Below, one piece after another: positions 48,254 to 57,514 of a DNA stretch of 64,000 nucleotides. Under the pieces are notes generated by a model, which was not told the origin of the DNA, made no database searches, and saw nothing but the letters and a program-made list of their open reading frames with translations. Numbering within the stretch: position 1 is the first letter of the stretch; each line of letters starts with the position of its first letter. The translations under genes and the position numbers were made by a program. The DNA lies in the NCBI GenBank assembly GCA_030530865.1, contig JAUMUC010000001.1:124001-188000 (forward strand), read 5' to 3'. This DNA comes from Lactobacillus sp. (lineage in GTDB: Bacteria > Bacillota > Bacilli > Lactobacillales > Lactobacillaceae).

Positions 48254-48384
48254 AAGTAAAAGCCAGTGCCTTAATTACTAGTATCTTAGTTTTATCAACA
48301 GCACTTTTATTCATGAAATCATATGAACGTGCTGTCTTACAGGCTGAACGGTCTAATCAATTATTGATTGAATATTTCAAGTAA
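48250..48384 (+). CDS. Small ComGG-like protein ending the comG operon
   Basis: A 44-codon frame starting with TTG inside the comGF stop (TTGA). It reads MKVKASALITSILVLSTALL then FMKSYERAVLQAERSNQLLIEYFK: a short basic leader, one hydrophobic helix and an amphipathic segment, the shape of a truncated ComGG/type II minor pseudopilin. ComGG proteins are poorly conserved, and position and coupling are the main support. It ends just before the methyltransferase promoter. Confidence 0.6.
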   Translation: MKVKASALITSILVLSTALLFMKSYERAVLQAERSNQLLIEYFK

Positions 48385-48385
48385 C

Positions 48386-48414
48386 TTGCATGGATTGCAC
48401 CCATTCTTTACAAT
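48386..48414 (+). promoter_or_regulatory. Promoter of the methyltransferase-ackA unit
   Basis: TTGCAT (48386-48391), 17-base spacer, TACAAT (48409-48414), directly after the comG operon's last stop codon. Confidence 0.62.
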
Positions 48415-48440
48415 TATATGTTGTTAGAAAAGGAGCAATT

Positions 48441-49442
48441 ATGAAGAATCTTGAAGAAAAATTCCAAGCAATGTTGTCATGCGTTAATTTGTTGAAAGAG
48501 AACTTAAATATCTCACAAATTGAAGCATTAACGGAAACTTTTGATAATCTTGAAACTGGAAAAATCAAAGTTGAAGAAGGTGCTCCAGATGAAGCAACTG
48601 TTCAACAATTAAGTGCTGCCTATCAAGCATTAAACTATGAAGATTGGTCGGGAAAATTAAAGGGTGAAGTCTTTACTTACCTTAGTTTGAAAGCAATTTC
48701 TGATGATGGCTTAGATGCCAATTCAATGCCAACGCCAATTATCATTAGCACAGTAATTGCTATGATGATGGACAAAATGTTGCCTAAGCAAGAGATGAAA
48801 TTACTTGACCCTGCCATCGGTAGCGGAAGCTTGGTTTATTCAGTTGTCGAGCAATTGAAGCAATCTAATCATTCAAAGAACTTTTTCCAAATTGCCGGAA
48901 TTGATCACAATGAAGATTTACTCTCATTAGCAGATGTTGGTGCTCATGTTCGTCATAATGAAGTTGAATTAGCTCATCAAGATGCGATTTTGCCTTGGAT
49001 TCTAGATCAACCTGATGTCGTTGTTAGTGATTTGCCAATTGGCTATTATCCATTGGATGACAATGTTAAAAACTTCGACTTGAGAGCTAACGAAGGACAC
49101 TCATTTGCTCACTTTGTTTACTTAGAACAAATCGTCAAGAATTTGAAGGAAAATGGTTGGGGCTTCTTAATTGTTCCAAAGTCAATGCTCACCGGACCAG
49201 CCGCATCTGAAGTGATGAGTTGGATGACTAAAAAAGTCTACTTACGTGCGATTGTTGAATTACCTGATAAATTGTTTAAGCAACAAGCTTTTGCAAAATC
49301 AATTTTAGTATTTCAAAATCATGGTCAAAATAGCCAAGCTAGTGAAGTCTTACTAAGCAAACTAACTCAATTAGATGAAACCGCTTTATTTAGATTCAAT
49401 GAAAGTTTAGATAAGTGGTATACTAAATTTAATAAGAGATAG
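48441..49442 (+). CDS. Class I SAM-dependent methyltransferase, YtxK-like
   Basis: 333 residues from ATG 48441 (AAAAGGAGCAATT). SAM motif I DPAIGSGSLVYSVVEQL near residue 125 and a motif IV region VVSDLPIGYYPLDD, reminiscent of the (N/D)PPY of N6-adenine DNA methylases such as HsdM but with DLP in place of DPP; no specificity subunit or restriction gene is near. This gene is a standard companion between comG and ackA in lactobacilli. Its substrate is unknown. Confidence 0.85.
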   Translation: MKNLEEKFQAMLSCVNLLKENLNISQIEALTETFDNLETGKIKVEEGAPDEATVQQLSAAYQALNYEDWSGKLKGEVFTYLSLKAISDDGLDANSMPTPIIISTVIAMMMDKMLPKQEMKLLDPAIGSGSLVYSVVEQLKQSNHSKNFFQIAGIDHNEDLLSLADVGAHVRHNEVELAHQDAILPWILDQPDVVVSDLPIGYYPLDDNVKNFDLRANEGHSFAHFVYLEQIVKNLKENGWGFLIVPKSMLTGPAASEVMSWMTKKVYLRAIVELPDKLFKQQAFAKSILVFQNHGQNSQASEVLLSKLTQLDETALFRFNESLDKWYTKFNKR

Positions 49443-49458
49443 TTTGGAGGCTATTGAT

Positions 49459-50631
49459 ATGAAAATGATTTTAGCTATTAACGCAGGTAGTTCATCTTTG
49501 AAGTACAAGATTTTTTCTGTACCAGATGAAAAGGTAATTGCGAGTGGGATGGCTGAAAGAATTGGTCTAAAGATGTCCGACTTTGAGTTAAAATACCAAG
49601 GTGAAAAGTATACTGAAAAGCTTCCAATAGAATCAATCGATCAAGCAGTTAAGATTTTGCTTGAAGCCTTAAAGAAATATCAAGTTGTGACTGATTTACA
49701 CGAAATTGATGGCGTGGGTCACCGTGTTGTTGCTGGGGGTGAAGTTTTCCAAGAATCAACTATTATTGATCAAGCAGCCCTTGAAAAAATCAAAGAGTTG
49801 GCAGATTACGCACCACTTCACAATCCTGGAGAAGCAAGAGCAATAGAAGCATTTATGAATTTGCTTCCAGGTGTGCCTCAAGTGGGTGTGTTTGACACTT
49901 CTTTCCACCACACCATGGATCCAGTGCATTATTTGTATTCATTACCTTATGAATATTATGAAAAATATGGCATTAGACGTTATGGTGCTCATGGTACCAG
50001 CGTTCGCTATGTTTCTAAGCGTGCCTGTGAAATGGTTAACCACAACTTCGACAAGATGATCATTTGTCACTTAGGAAGTGGTGCTTCAGTGACTGCACTT
50101 GAAGATGGAAAGTCTTTTGATACCTCAATGGGCTTTTCACCATTAGCTGGTGTCACTATGGGAACCAGATCTGGTGATATCGATCCAGCGGCTATTCAAT
50201 TATTGATGAAGAAAGAAAAGATCAGTTTTGACGAAGCTATTGATATTTTGAATCACAAGTCTGGATTATTAGGTATTTCTGGAATGTCTTCAGATATGCG
50301 GGACCTAGAAAAGAGCGATGAACCAAGAGCTATTTTAGCTAGAAAAATTTTCGTTAATCGGATTATTCGTTACGTTGGCTCCTATGCTGTAGAGATGGGC
50401 GGCCTTGACGCCTTGATTTTCACAGCCGGTATCGGTGAGCATGATAAACATATTGTGAATGAAATTTGTAAGCGATTGACTTTATTGGGAGTAAAGATTG
50501 ATCCAGACAAGATGAAGTATGGTGAAGAATCAATTATTGATACAGCCGATTCTAAAGTAAAAGTATTAATAGTCCCAACCGATGAAGAATTAATGATTTG
50601 TCGAGACGTCTCACGGCTAGCTAAGATTTAG
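49459..50631 (+). CDS. ackA: Acetate kinase
   Basis: Converts acetyl phosphate and ADP to acetate and ATP. ILAINAGSSSLKYKIF at the N terminus (ATP-binding Asn), VGHRVVAGGEVF, HLGSGASVTALEDGKSFDTSMG and the C-terminal FTAGIGEHD; 390 residues. ATG 49459 lies 8 bases after GGAGG. It partners with pta at 29286. Confidence 0.97.
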   Translation: MKMILAINAGSSSLKYKIFSVPDEKVIASGMAERIGLKMSDFELKYQGEKYTEKLPIESIDQAVKILLEALKKYQVVTDLHEIDGVGHRVVAGGEVFQESTIIDQAALEKIKELADYAPLHNPGEARAIEAFMNLLPGVPQVGVFDTSFHHTMDPVHYLYSLPYEYYEKYGIRRYGAHGTSVRYVSKRACEMVNHNFDKMIICHLGSGASVTALEDGKSFDTSMGFSPLAGVTMGTRSGDIDPAAIQLLMKKEKISFDEAIDILNHKSGLLGISGMSSDMRDLEKSDEPRAILARKIFVNRIIRYVGSYAVEMGGLDALIFTAGIGEHDKHIVNEICKRLTLLGVKIDPDKMKYGEESIIDTADSKVKVLIVPTDEELMICRDVSRLAKI

Positions 50632-50655
50632 CATCTTTGCTATACTTAGGTAGAC

Positions 50656-51015
50656 GGGGATGTTTTGGGATTCGACAGGCGTATATTTGCGTAAACTGCG
50701 ATTCGTAGGTTACGTCTACGTTAAAACGTTGCAAGTTTTTATAACTGCAAACAATAATAATTCATACGCAGTAGCTGCCTAGTCAGCCTGTGTTGCTAAT
50801 TGCCGGATTGCTTGCGTTTGGCTCTTAGTATCATTACCAGCAAGTTACGTTTAACTATCTACCTGACTAGTTAAAAAGAGATTATTAAGGTTAGTTCAAC
50901 TTGTTAGCCCTGTTATATGGCGTTTTAGTTGGATGAAGCTTAAATAATATAACTATGATCGTAGAGGTTTATGACAAAGTATGTTTGGACGCGGGTTCAA
51001 TTCCCGCCATCTCCA
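50656..51015 (+). ncRNA. ssrA: Transfer-messenger RNA (tmRNA)
   Basis: About 360 nt. The 5' GGGGATG pairs with 3' CATCTCC to form the acceptor stem; the T arm GCGGGTTCAATTCCCGC is intact. The tag frame around 50747-50782 ends ...NNNNSYAVAA then TAG, matching lactobacillar tags (proteolysis signal AVAA). Pseudoknot-like G/C segments fill the rest. An extended -10 (TGC-TATACT at 50640-50645) precedes it. Confidence 0.96.
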
Positions 51016-51021
51016 TATAGT

Positions 51022-51050
51022 AGGCTTGGATGAAATATCCAAGCCTTTTT
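51022..51050 (+). terminator. Rho-independent terminator after ssrA
   Basis: Ten-base stem AGGCTTGGAT / ATCCAAGCCT, GAAAT loop, T tract. Confidence 0.92.
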
Positions 51051-51102
51051 GTTTAGCTACATGTTAAAATAATCATTAAGTAGATGAAAGAAGGATAATA
51101 AA

Positions 51103-52047
51103 ATGGCACCAATTTTTTTAAAGCCTTATTTACAAACTAAAATTTGGGGCGGAAAACGCTTAGCAGAATTTAATTATGATCTTCCCAATGACAAGGTTGG
51201 TGAAGCTTGGGTGATTTCTGGTTACAGAAAACAAGCTTCTGTTGTCGATGGTGGAGAGTTTGATGGTCAAAGCTTACGTGATGTCTATCAAAATAATCCT
51301 GCTTTATTTGGCAATCCGACTGAAAAGGAATTTCCACTTTTAGTTAAATTCTTGGACGCTCAAGATAATTTATCAATTCAAGTTCACCCAGATGATGAAT
51401 ATGCTGAAAGAGTAGAGCATGATCGTGGTAAGACCGAAAGTTGGTATGTGCTAGATTGTCCTGACGATGCAGAAATTATTTTTGGCCACCATGCTAAAAA
51501 TAAAGCAGAATTGAAGAAAATGATTGAAGATCATGATTGGCAAGATTTACTTGGCCGTGAAAAAGTTAAAAAGGGTGACTTTTTCTACGTACCATCTGGT
51601 ACGATTCATGCTTTGACCAAAGGCGTTATGGTGATTGAGACGCAACAATCAAGTGATGTTACTTATCGTTTATACGATTATGATCGCCGTGATAGTGATG
51701 GCAATCTACGTGAATTGCATACGCAAAAGGCCATTGATGTGATCAAAACCCCTTATGTTAAAGATCAAGTTGAACCAGTCAAAAAAGAAATCCCTGGCGG
51801 AGTTTTGACTACTTTGATTGAAGCACCTCAATCTCCACATTTTAATTTGTGGCAATTAGACATTGATTCAGAAATGGACTTCCCATTAACGGGCTACCCA
51901 TATTACCTTGTTTCAGTTATCGACGGTGCAGGTAAGATGGATCAATACGATCTACACAAGGGTAGCAACTTTATCTTGCCATATGGTTATCCAAACCCTA
52001 AGTTTATTGGTAAGTTACGTTTAGTGATTTCAACACCAGGAGAATAA
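51103..52047 (+). CDS. manA: Mannose-6-phosphate isomerase, class I
   Basis: Zinc enzyme interconverting mannose 6-phosphate and fructose 6-phosphate. LKPYLQTKIWGGKRLAEF, the metal-binding QVHPDDEYAE (His) and the VPSGTIHAL motif are present; 314 residues. AGAAGGATAATAAA precedes the ATG. Followed after 1 base by the SdpI-like gene. Confidence 0.94.
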   Translation: MAPIFLKPYLQTKIWGGKRLAEFNYDLPNDKVGEAWVISGYRKQASVVDGGEFDGQSLRDVYQNNPALFGNPTEKEFPLLVKFLDAQDNLSIQVHPDDEYAERVEHDRGKTESWYVLDCPDDAEIIFGHHAKNKAELKKMIEDHDWQDLLGREKVKKGDFFYVPSGTIHALTKGVMVIETQQSSDVTYRLYDYDRRDSDGNLRELHTQKAIDVIKTPYVKDQVEPVKKEIPGGVLTTLIEAPQSPHFNLWQLDIDSEMDFPLTGYPYYLVSVIDGAGKMDQYDLHKGSNFILPYGYPNPKFIGKLRLVISTPGE

Positions 52048-52048
52048 G

Positions 52049-52438
52049 ATGATTTATTTAGCATGTGGTGCAATTTCCTTTGTTATCGGACTTTTATGGA
52101 AAATTTATCCTTCGCCACGTCCAAATGTAGTTTATGGTTACTATTCTGTTTTGGCTAAAATGCATCGTGACGGCTATCGATATTCCCAAAAAATTGCAGC
52201 CAACTACTTTATGCTTGCAGGTTTAGTGCAAATGGCATTGGGAGCAATCATTCACCTCATGCATTGGGACAAATTCTTTCTAATTTGGATTTTAACTTTT
52301 TGGATTTTTTGGATTGCAGCGATGATTCAAGTCGAAAAGAAATTAACCGATTTTCTGATTCAAAAAGGCGAATTGCCAAAAGATTACCATAGACCTGAAG
52401 TAAAGAAACAGACCGTGAAAGGATTTAGAGATTTATGA
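52049..52438 (+). CDS. SdpI-like small membrane protein
   Basis: 129 residues, three hydrophobic segments (residues 1-17, 50-72, 78-96). The segment RPNVVYGYYSVLAKMHRDGYRYSQKIAANYFMLAG resembles the SdpI/YhfL-type domain; SdpI in Bacillus is the immunity and signalling protein for the SdpC toxin. No toxin gene is nearby. Its end overlaps the response-regulator start by 4 bases (ATGA), which suggests a functional link with the two-component system. Confidence 0.7.
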   Translation: MIYLACGAISFVIGLLWKIYPSPRPNVVYGYYSVLAKMHRDGYRYSQKIAANYFMLAGLVQMALGAIIHLMHWDKFFLIWILTFWIFWIAAMIQVEKKLTDFLIQKGELPKDYHRPEVKKQTVKGFRDL

Positions 52439-53160
52439 GTTTAAGAATATTAACAGTTGAAGATGATAATTCAGTTTCAGAAATGATGAATCTTTTCTTT
52501 AAAAAAGAAGGATGGCAAGTAGATCATGCCGAAGATGGCGAAACGGCCGTCAATATGTTTAAAGAAAATCAGGATCAATATGACCTAATTACTTTAGATC
52601 TGAACTTACCTAAAAAAGACGGAATTACTGTAGCTAAAGAAATTAGAGCTATATCGCCACACATTCCGATCATCATGTTGACAGCGAGAGACACTGAATC
52701 AGATCAAGTATTGGGCCTTGGCTTAGGAGCTGACGAATATGTGACTAAGCCATTTAGTCCGATTGCATTAGTAGCAAGAATTAAGGCACTTCATCGCCGG
52801 GTAATGCTCGATACTTTGAAGCAAGAACCCGGAGATCAACAATCCGGTGACTTCGATTTAGTAACTGAGCAATTTAAGATTTCAAAAACTAGAAGACAAG
52901 TCTTGTTCAACGATCAAGAAGTAGAAAACTTAACTCCAAAAGAATTTGATATTTTGTACGTTTTAGCACAGAATCCTCGACAAGTTTTTTCTAGAGAAAA
53001 ACTTTTGGAACAAGTCTGGGGTTACGAGTACTTTGGTGAAGAAAGAACCGTTGATGCCCACATTAAAAAGCTTCGCCAAAAATTGGAAAAATGCGGACCA
53101 CAGGTAATTCAAACCGTTTGGGGTGTTGGTTACAAGTTTGACGATGCAAAGGCTGAATAG
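52435..53160 (+). CDS. OmpR/PhoB-family response regulator
   Basis: 241 residues. Receiver domain: acidic pocket ILTVEDDNS, phosphoacceptor Asp55 in LITLDLNLPKKDG, switch Thr in IIMLTARD and Lys in YVTKPFSP. Linker of about 20 residues, then a winged-helix DNA-binding domain (LTPKEFDILYVLAQNP...VDAHIKKLRQKL...VWGVGYKF). Overlaps the SdpI-like gene and lies 2 bases before its kinase. Target genes unknown. Confidence 0.93.
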   Translation: MSLRILTVEDDNSVSEMMNLFFKKEGWQVDHAEDGETAVNMFKENQDQYDLITLDLNLPKKDGITVAKEIRAISPHIPIIMLTARDTESDQVLGLGLGADEYVTKPFSPIALVARIKALHRRVMLDTLKQEPGDQQSGDFDLVTEQFKISKTRRQVLFNDQEVENLTPKEFDILYVLAQNPRQVFSREKLLEQVWGYEYFGEERTVDAHIKKLRQKLEKCGPQVIQTVWGVGYKFDDAKAE

Positions 53161-53162
53161 TT

Positions 53163-54605
53163 ATGAAATTAATTTACCAGTATTTGATGGCTTTTATGGT
53201 GATTATCGGAATTATTATTGCAATTGTTGGTTATTCCGAAGTTAATTTCGCAATTAGACATAGTTATGGAACTAATTACACGCGAATGGAAAACTATGCA
53301 GAACAGATTGCCAAAATGGCCAGTAAAAAAGGAAAGAACGGTTTAAATCCAGGCTTTTTAGATAGTTTTCAATATGTAAATAGTAAAGATGATTTACGGA
53401 TTTGCTTAATTAATAAAAAAGGTGAGCAAGTTTATCCCGGTTCATTTATGAGCATTCAATTGAAACAAAATATTTTAAAGCAATTGAAGAAAGGCGATTT
53501 GATCAAGGTAGCTAACTCACAATTGGATCCACAATTTAAAAATGAGGATAAATTAGCTTATTCTGGAATTGTTTATCCAATTTTTAAGAATAGCAAATTT
53601 AACGGAGCAATTTGGATTTCTACGCAAGTTGCAATTGTTGAAAAGCCAATCAAACAAGCTAAGCAAAATCTATTCCAAGGATTTTTGCTCGGAACTTTGG
53701 TCTCGGCACTTTTAAGTATTTTGATGGCTTATATTCAAACTAATAAGATCAAACGCCTCTTGGTTGCAACTCAAAAAGTTGCCAAGGGAGATTATTCAGT
53801 TCAAATTTCGCATAAATCGGTGGATGAAATTGATAGCTTAGCAATTAGTTTCAACAAGATGGTGCGTTCTTTAAAGCGAACTTCTGAAGAAGCAGAAGAG
53901 CAAATCGAAATGCGGGAACGATTTTTGGCTGATGCCGCTCATGAAATGAGAACACCACTAACAACGATTAATGGTTTGTTAGAGGGGATGGCTTATGGTG
54001 TTATCGAAAAAGAAGATCAAAAAAAGTCGATCGAATTGATGCAACATGAAACTAAGCGTTTGATTCGTTTAGTTAATGATAATGTTGACTACGAAAAGAT
54101 TAGAACTAACAAGGTGGTACTAGTTGAGTCTGATTTTGATGGTAGTCAATTATTGCAAAATATTGTGAGCCAATTAGCTAACAATGCTCACAAAAAGGGT
54201 AATGAACTATTTTTACATGTGCCAAAGAAAATGCCAATTTATGGTGACCCTGATCGGGTAACTCAAATTTTTGTTAATGTGATTCAAAATGCAATTCAAT
54301 TTACTGAAAATGGCAAGATCACCGTTAGCGGAAAGCGTTTGGAACATGAGACAGTAATTTCAATCAAAGACACTGGTATTGGGATGACTAAGGAACAAAT
54401 GAAGTTCATTTTTGAACGGTTCTTTAAAGCAGATCCTGCAAGAGCTAAAAGAGGCTCGGGAGAATCTGGTTTAGGTTTATCAATTGTTTCAAGCTTAGTG
54501 AAACAACATGGTGGCGAAATCACAGTTGATTCTACTCCAGGAAAAGGTTCAACTTTTGTCATTACTTTTTATGATAAAGGGTATCAAAAAGACCAAGCTG
54601 ATTAA
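53163..54605 (+). CDS. Sensor histidine kinase
   Basis: 480 residues. Membrane helices near residues 5-25 and 170-190 bracket an extracytoplasmic domain of about 140 residues, then a HAMP segment (IKRLLVATQKVAKGDYSVQI), the H box LADAAHEMRTPLTTINGLLEGM with His260, and the ATPase domain (N box NVIQNAIQF, G boxes DTGIGMTKEQ and GSGESGLGLSIV). Class I, partner of the preceding regulator. A terminator follows. Confidence 0.94.
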   Translation: MKLIYQYLMAFMVIIGIIIAIVGYSEVNFAIRHSYGTNYTRMENYAEQIAKMASKKGKNGLNPGFLDSFQYVNSKDDLRICLINKKGEQVYPGSFMSIQLKQNILKQLKKGDLIKVANSQLDPQFKNEDKLAYSGIVYPIFKNSKFNGAIWISTQVAIVEKPIKQAKQNLFQGFLLGTLVSALLSILMAYIQTNKIKRLLVATQKVAKGDYSVQISHKSVDEIDSLAISFNKMVRSLKRTSEEAEEQIEMRERFLADAAHEMRTPLTTINGLLEGMAYGVIEKEDQKKSIELMQHETKRLIRLVNDNVDYEKIRTNKVVLVESDFDGSQLLQNIVSQLANNAHKKGNELFLHVPKKMPIYGDPDRVTQIFVNVIQNAIQFTENGKITVSGKRLEHETVISIKDTGIGMTKEQMKFIFERFFKADPARAKRGSGESGLGLSIVSSLVKQHGGEITVDSTPGKGSTFVITFYDKGYQKDQAD

Positions 54606-54622
54606 CAGCTTGGCCTTTTTTG
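54593..54622 (+). terminator. Rho-independent terminator after the histidine kinase
   Basis: CCAAGCTG / CAGCTTGG stem with ATTAA loop; the loop carries the stop codon region; T tract follows. Confidence 0.85.
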
Positions 54623-54637
54623 TATGTTATTTATGTA

Positions 54638-56767
54638 TTACTGCTTATTCTTGAGATCACTGTCGACGGTGGTTATCTCACTTTGACGATTTTTTAATTC
54701 TGGTGCATCAGTTTGATATAGCTTGGTAGTAGTTCCATGATTTTTAGCATACAGGCTAGATGAGTAGCGAGATTCTAATTGAATCATTTCCCAATAGTTA
54801 TTTTGATAATCAAATTGTGTTGGATCGACTGGCACAAATCCTTTTGGAACGTAATATCTTAATAGATTCTTTGTGTTCAAAATGTCTGAATATTTTAAAG
54901 ACTTTTGAGCTTGATTATTGATGCTAGTAAGCTCGGCTTTTTGCTTTTTGGTCAAATAAGTAATAGCCTTGCCAGTAGCTGTTTGATAAATATCGCTCTT
55001 TAATCCTTTATCACCGATGATCGTGTAGTTTTTAGAAATCACAGTTCCATTTCTAAAGACGACCCAATCCCTAGGTTTATCAGCTAGTAGGTCAGCACCA
55101 AATTGAATATAGTCTTTGGTTTTAACACCAAGTAAGTGCAGGATTGTTGGCAAAACGTCAATTTCCCCACCAATATTGTGCTTGATTTCGCCAGTGAGAT
55201 TCTGACCATAAATCATAAATGGTACTTTTTGCATGGTAGCAGTATCAAATTCACTCCAAGTACTTGCATCTTTACCGATGACAGGAGCTAATGTTTGATA
55301 TTCAGAATTGCTTAAACCATAGTGATCGCCGTAGATAACGACCATAGTATTTTTAATTAGGCCACTACGATTGAGATAATTGAAGAATTCACGTAAGGCT
55401 TGGTCAAGGTAGTGAGCTGTTAAGAAGTAGTTGTTGATAGTCTTGTCATCTGTGTCGGTCGTTTTGAAATTAGGGTCACGATTTTCTTGATCAAGATCAA
55501 ATGGAATATGGTTTGTGACAGTAATATATTTGGCAAAAAATGGTTGTTGCATATGTTCAAGATATTTAATACTTTCAGCAAACAACAGCTTATCTTTGAT
55601 ACCGTATCCTAAGTTATCGTCAGCGTTGTTACTCCAGTATTTTTTATCGAAGAAATAATTGTAGCCAAGGTTCTTATAGACGTCGTTCCGATTCCAAAAA
55701 GTACCAGTGTTACCGTGGAAAACGGCGGAAGTGTAACCGAATTGTCGTAAAATTTGTGGCGTACCTTCAAAAGTGTTATTTGAGCCTAAGCTAGTGAATA
55801 ATGATCCGTCTGGAATTCCGAAGGTACTAGTTTCTAGCATGTTTTCGGCATCACTAGTTCTACCTAAGCCGACTTGATGATAGAAATTATCAAAGCTAAT
55901 CGTGTGCTTACCACGATATAAAGAATTTAGAAATGGCGTTACTTCTTTACCATTAATTTTTAAATTAATTAGGAATTGTTGGAAACTCTCTAAGTGAATG
56001 ATAATGACATTTTTGTTGGCTTCTTTACCAAAGTATTTTTTGGAATAAGGTACATAATTCTTATCCGTAAAATTGATGATCTTATTCAATTCTGACATAT
56101 TGGCAGTGTTATTCGCCTCGGATGTATTAAATCCTTTAATTGCGTCATAGATGGTAAAAGTATTAATTCCAGTGTATTTAACGACATATGAGCGATCAAA
56201 GGTATTTCTTAAGAGGCGAGGACGTGAAGTTTCAGCCAAAAAGAGATTGAGTGTAATTGAAAAAAGACCAATCATACACATCAATGATGCTAAAGAATTT
56301 GACTTTTTTTCTTGTAATTTTATTTTATGTGCTAAAAATAACAACAAGATAATGATAAAATCAAGAATAAAGATGATGTCGGAAGTATCCAATAAAGACA
56401 TGGCACTTTTACCTAATCCTTGTGATACTTTACCAACATTCAGCATTGTTTTGATTGTTAAAAAATCAGTAAATTGTCGATAATAAATGACATTTGCAAA
56501 TAATAATGCTGTATTTAAAAGGTCGCACAACAACATCACGCCATATGATATTTTTGGACGTTTAATGAATAGACCTAGACTGGATAATAGGATAGAAAAT
56601 CCGATAGGGCTAGTCCACATAATGATGTGTTGCCATGGATCGGAAATTCCTAAATTGAAGTCTAGATAAGCGACAACGATGTATTTTAAAGAAAATAGGA
56701 TGGTTATTAAAATGATAAAGCCAACTCGAGTTGTTAAGAGTTGGGACTTAATTTTTTGCCAATTCAC
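54638..56767 (-). CDS. ltaS: Lipoteichoic acid synthase family protein (LtaS-type sulfatase)
   Basis: Polymerises glycerol phosphate from phosphatidylglycerol on the outer membrane face. 709 residues: five N-terminal membrane helices (to about residue 205), a linker, then the sulfatase-fold domain with the metal site IIHLESFQQF, catalytic Thr304 in GLGRTSDAENM, HGNTGTFWNR, and the VIYGDHYG metal ligands. The C-terminal tail of about 80 residues is basic and disordered. GTG start with AAGGAGAAATTTC. Could be a paralogue (primase or second synthase); I cannot tell which from one window. Confidence 0.92.
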   Translation of the reverse strand: MNWQKIKSQLLTTRVGFIILITILFSLKYIVVAYLDFNLGISDPWQHIIMWTSPIGFSILLSSLGLFIKRPKISYGVMLLCDLLNTALLFANVIYYRQFTDFLTIKTMLNVGKVSQGLGKSAMSLLDTSDIIFILDFIIILLLFLAHKIKLQEKKSNSLASLMCMIGLFSITLNLFLAETSRPRLLRNTFDRSYVVKYTGINTFTIYDAIKGFNTSEANNTANMSELNKIINFTDKNYVPYSKKYFGKEANKNVIIIHLESFQQFLINLKINGKEVTPFLNSLYRGKHTISFDNFYHQVGLGRTSDAENMLETSTFGIPDGSLFTSLGSNNTFEGTPQILRQFGYTSAVFHGNTGTFWNRNDVYKNLGYNYFFDKKYWSNNADDNLGYGIKDKLLFAESIKYLEHMQQPFFAKYITVTNHIPFDLDQENRDPNFKTTDTDDKTINNYFLTAHYLDQALREFFNYLNRSGLIKNTMVVIYGDHYGLSNSEYQTLAPVIGKDASTWSEFDTATMQKVPFMIYGQNLTGEIKHNIGGEIDVLPTILHLLGVKTKDYIQFGADLLADKPRDWVVFRNGTVISKNYTIIGDKGLKSDIYQTATGKAITYLTKKQKAELTSINNQAQKSLKYSDILNTKNLLRYYVPKGFVPVDPTQFDYQNNYWEMIQLESRYSSSLYAKNHGTTTKLYQTDAPELKNRQSEITTVDSDLKNKQ

Positions 56768-56793
56768 GAAATTTCTCCTTTATTAATACACTT

Positions 56794-56822
56794 ATTTTAC
56801 TGTTGAAATTTATAACTGACAA
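56794..56822 (-). promoter_or_regulatory. ltaS promoter
   Basis: Minus strand TTGTCA (plus 56817-56822), 17-base spacer, TAAAAT (plus 56794-56799). Confidence 0.68.
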
Positions 56823-56860
56823 TTTATTTATCAGAATCATAGCAGATAGGAACGTATTTT

Positions 56861-57487
56861 ATGCTATTTTTAACCCCACTTTATAATTATTTAGTTAGCC
56901 ACCTAGCTACTAGAATTAATCATTTTCCGCTGATCAAATTAGCTATTTATGCATTAGATAAAACTATTTTCTATTTTTTGATTTTCGCTTTGTTGCGGAT
57001 CATTTGGTTAATTGCCATTCGGCACAGACGTAGTTTAAAAAGTGAATTTTCGGTTTGGTTATTAGTTTTTTATCTTTTACTAGTGATGTTCGGGACCGTC
57101 TTTCGAGATGCATATTTTCCAACGCAAATGACTTGGTATTTCAATCGTCCACTGTCTGATATTAATTTCATTCCTTTTGAAATGACTGTTAAGCTATTTC
57201 ATGGTGAAAGTTTAGTTGATTTTGTCTATAATTCCTTTGGAAATGTGCTGTGCTTTTTGCCATTGGGAATTTTGTTACCGATAACATTTAAGTATTATCG
57301 CAAGTTTAATCGGATTATCATCACTGGTATGCTTTTCAGTCTAATCATTGAAAGCTTGCAGTTTGTACTGATGACAGGTGTTAGTGATATCGATGACATC
57401 ATTTTTAACACAATTGGTGCAGCTATAGGCTATGGCGTCTATAAAACTTTGCAATCGTTAATTAAGATTGATAAAATTAGAGAGTAA
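56861..57487 (+). CDS. VanZ-like family membrane protein
   Basis: 208 residues with five hydrophobic segments. DINFIPFEMTVKLFHGES then NSFGNVLCFLPLGILLP and TGVSDIDDIIFNTIGAAIGYG are the VanZ-domain signatures; VanZ confers low teicoplanin resistance in enterococci, but most family members are of unknown function. TAGGAACG upstream of ATG is a weak ribosome-binding site. pgi follows after 27 bases. Confidence 0.85.
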   Translation: MLFLTPLYNYLVSHLATRINHFPLIKLAIYALDKTIFYFLIFALLRIIWLIAIRHRRSLKSEFSVWLLVFYLLLVMFGTVFRDAYFPTQMTWYFNRPLSDINFIPFEMTVKLFHGESLVDFVYNSFGNVLCFLPLGILLPITFKYYRKFNRIIITGMLFSLIIESLQFVLMTGVSDIDDIIFNTIGAAIGYGVYKTLQSLIKIDKIRE

Positions 57488-57514
57488 TATTTTATTGAGA
57501 GTAAGGAAGCAATT

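Noticed and set aside
49021..49050. YtxK-like protein as part of a restriction-modification system
   Set aside because: Motif IV is DLP rather than (N/D)PP and no restriction or specificity gene is near; its place between comG and ackA is that of a core gene.
50747..50782. Small coding gene in the ackA-manA gap
   Set aside because: This is the tag frame of tmRNA, not an independent gene.
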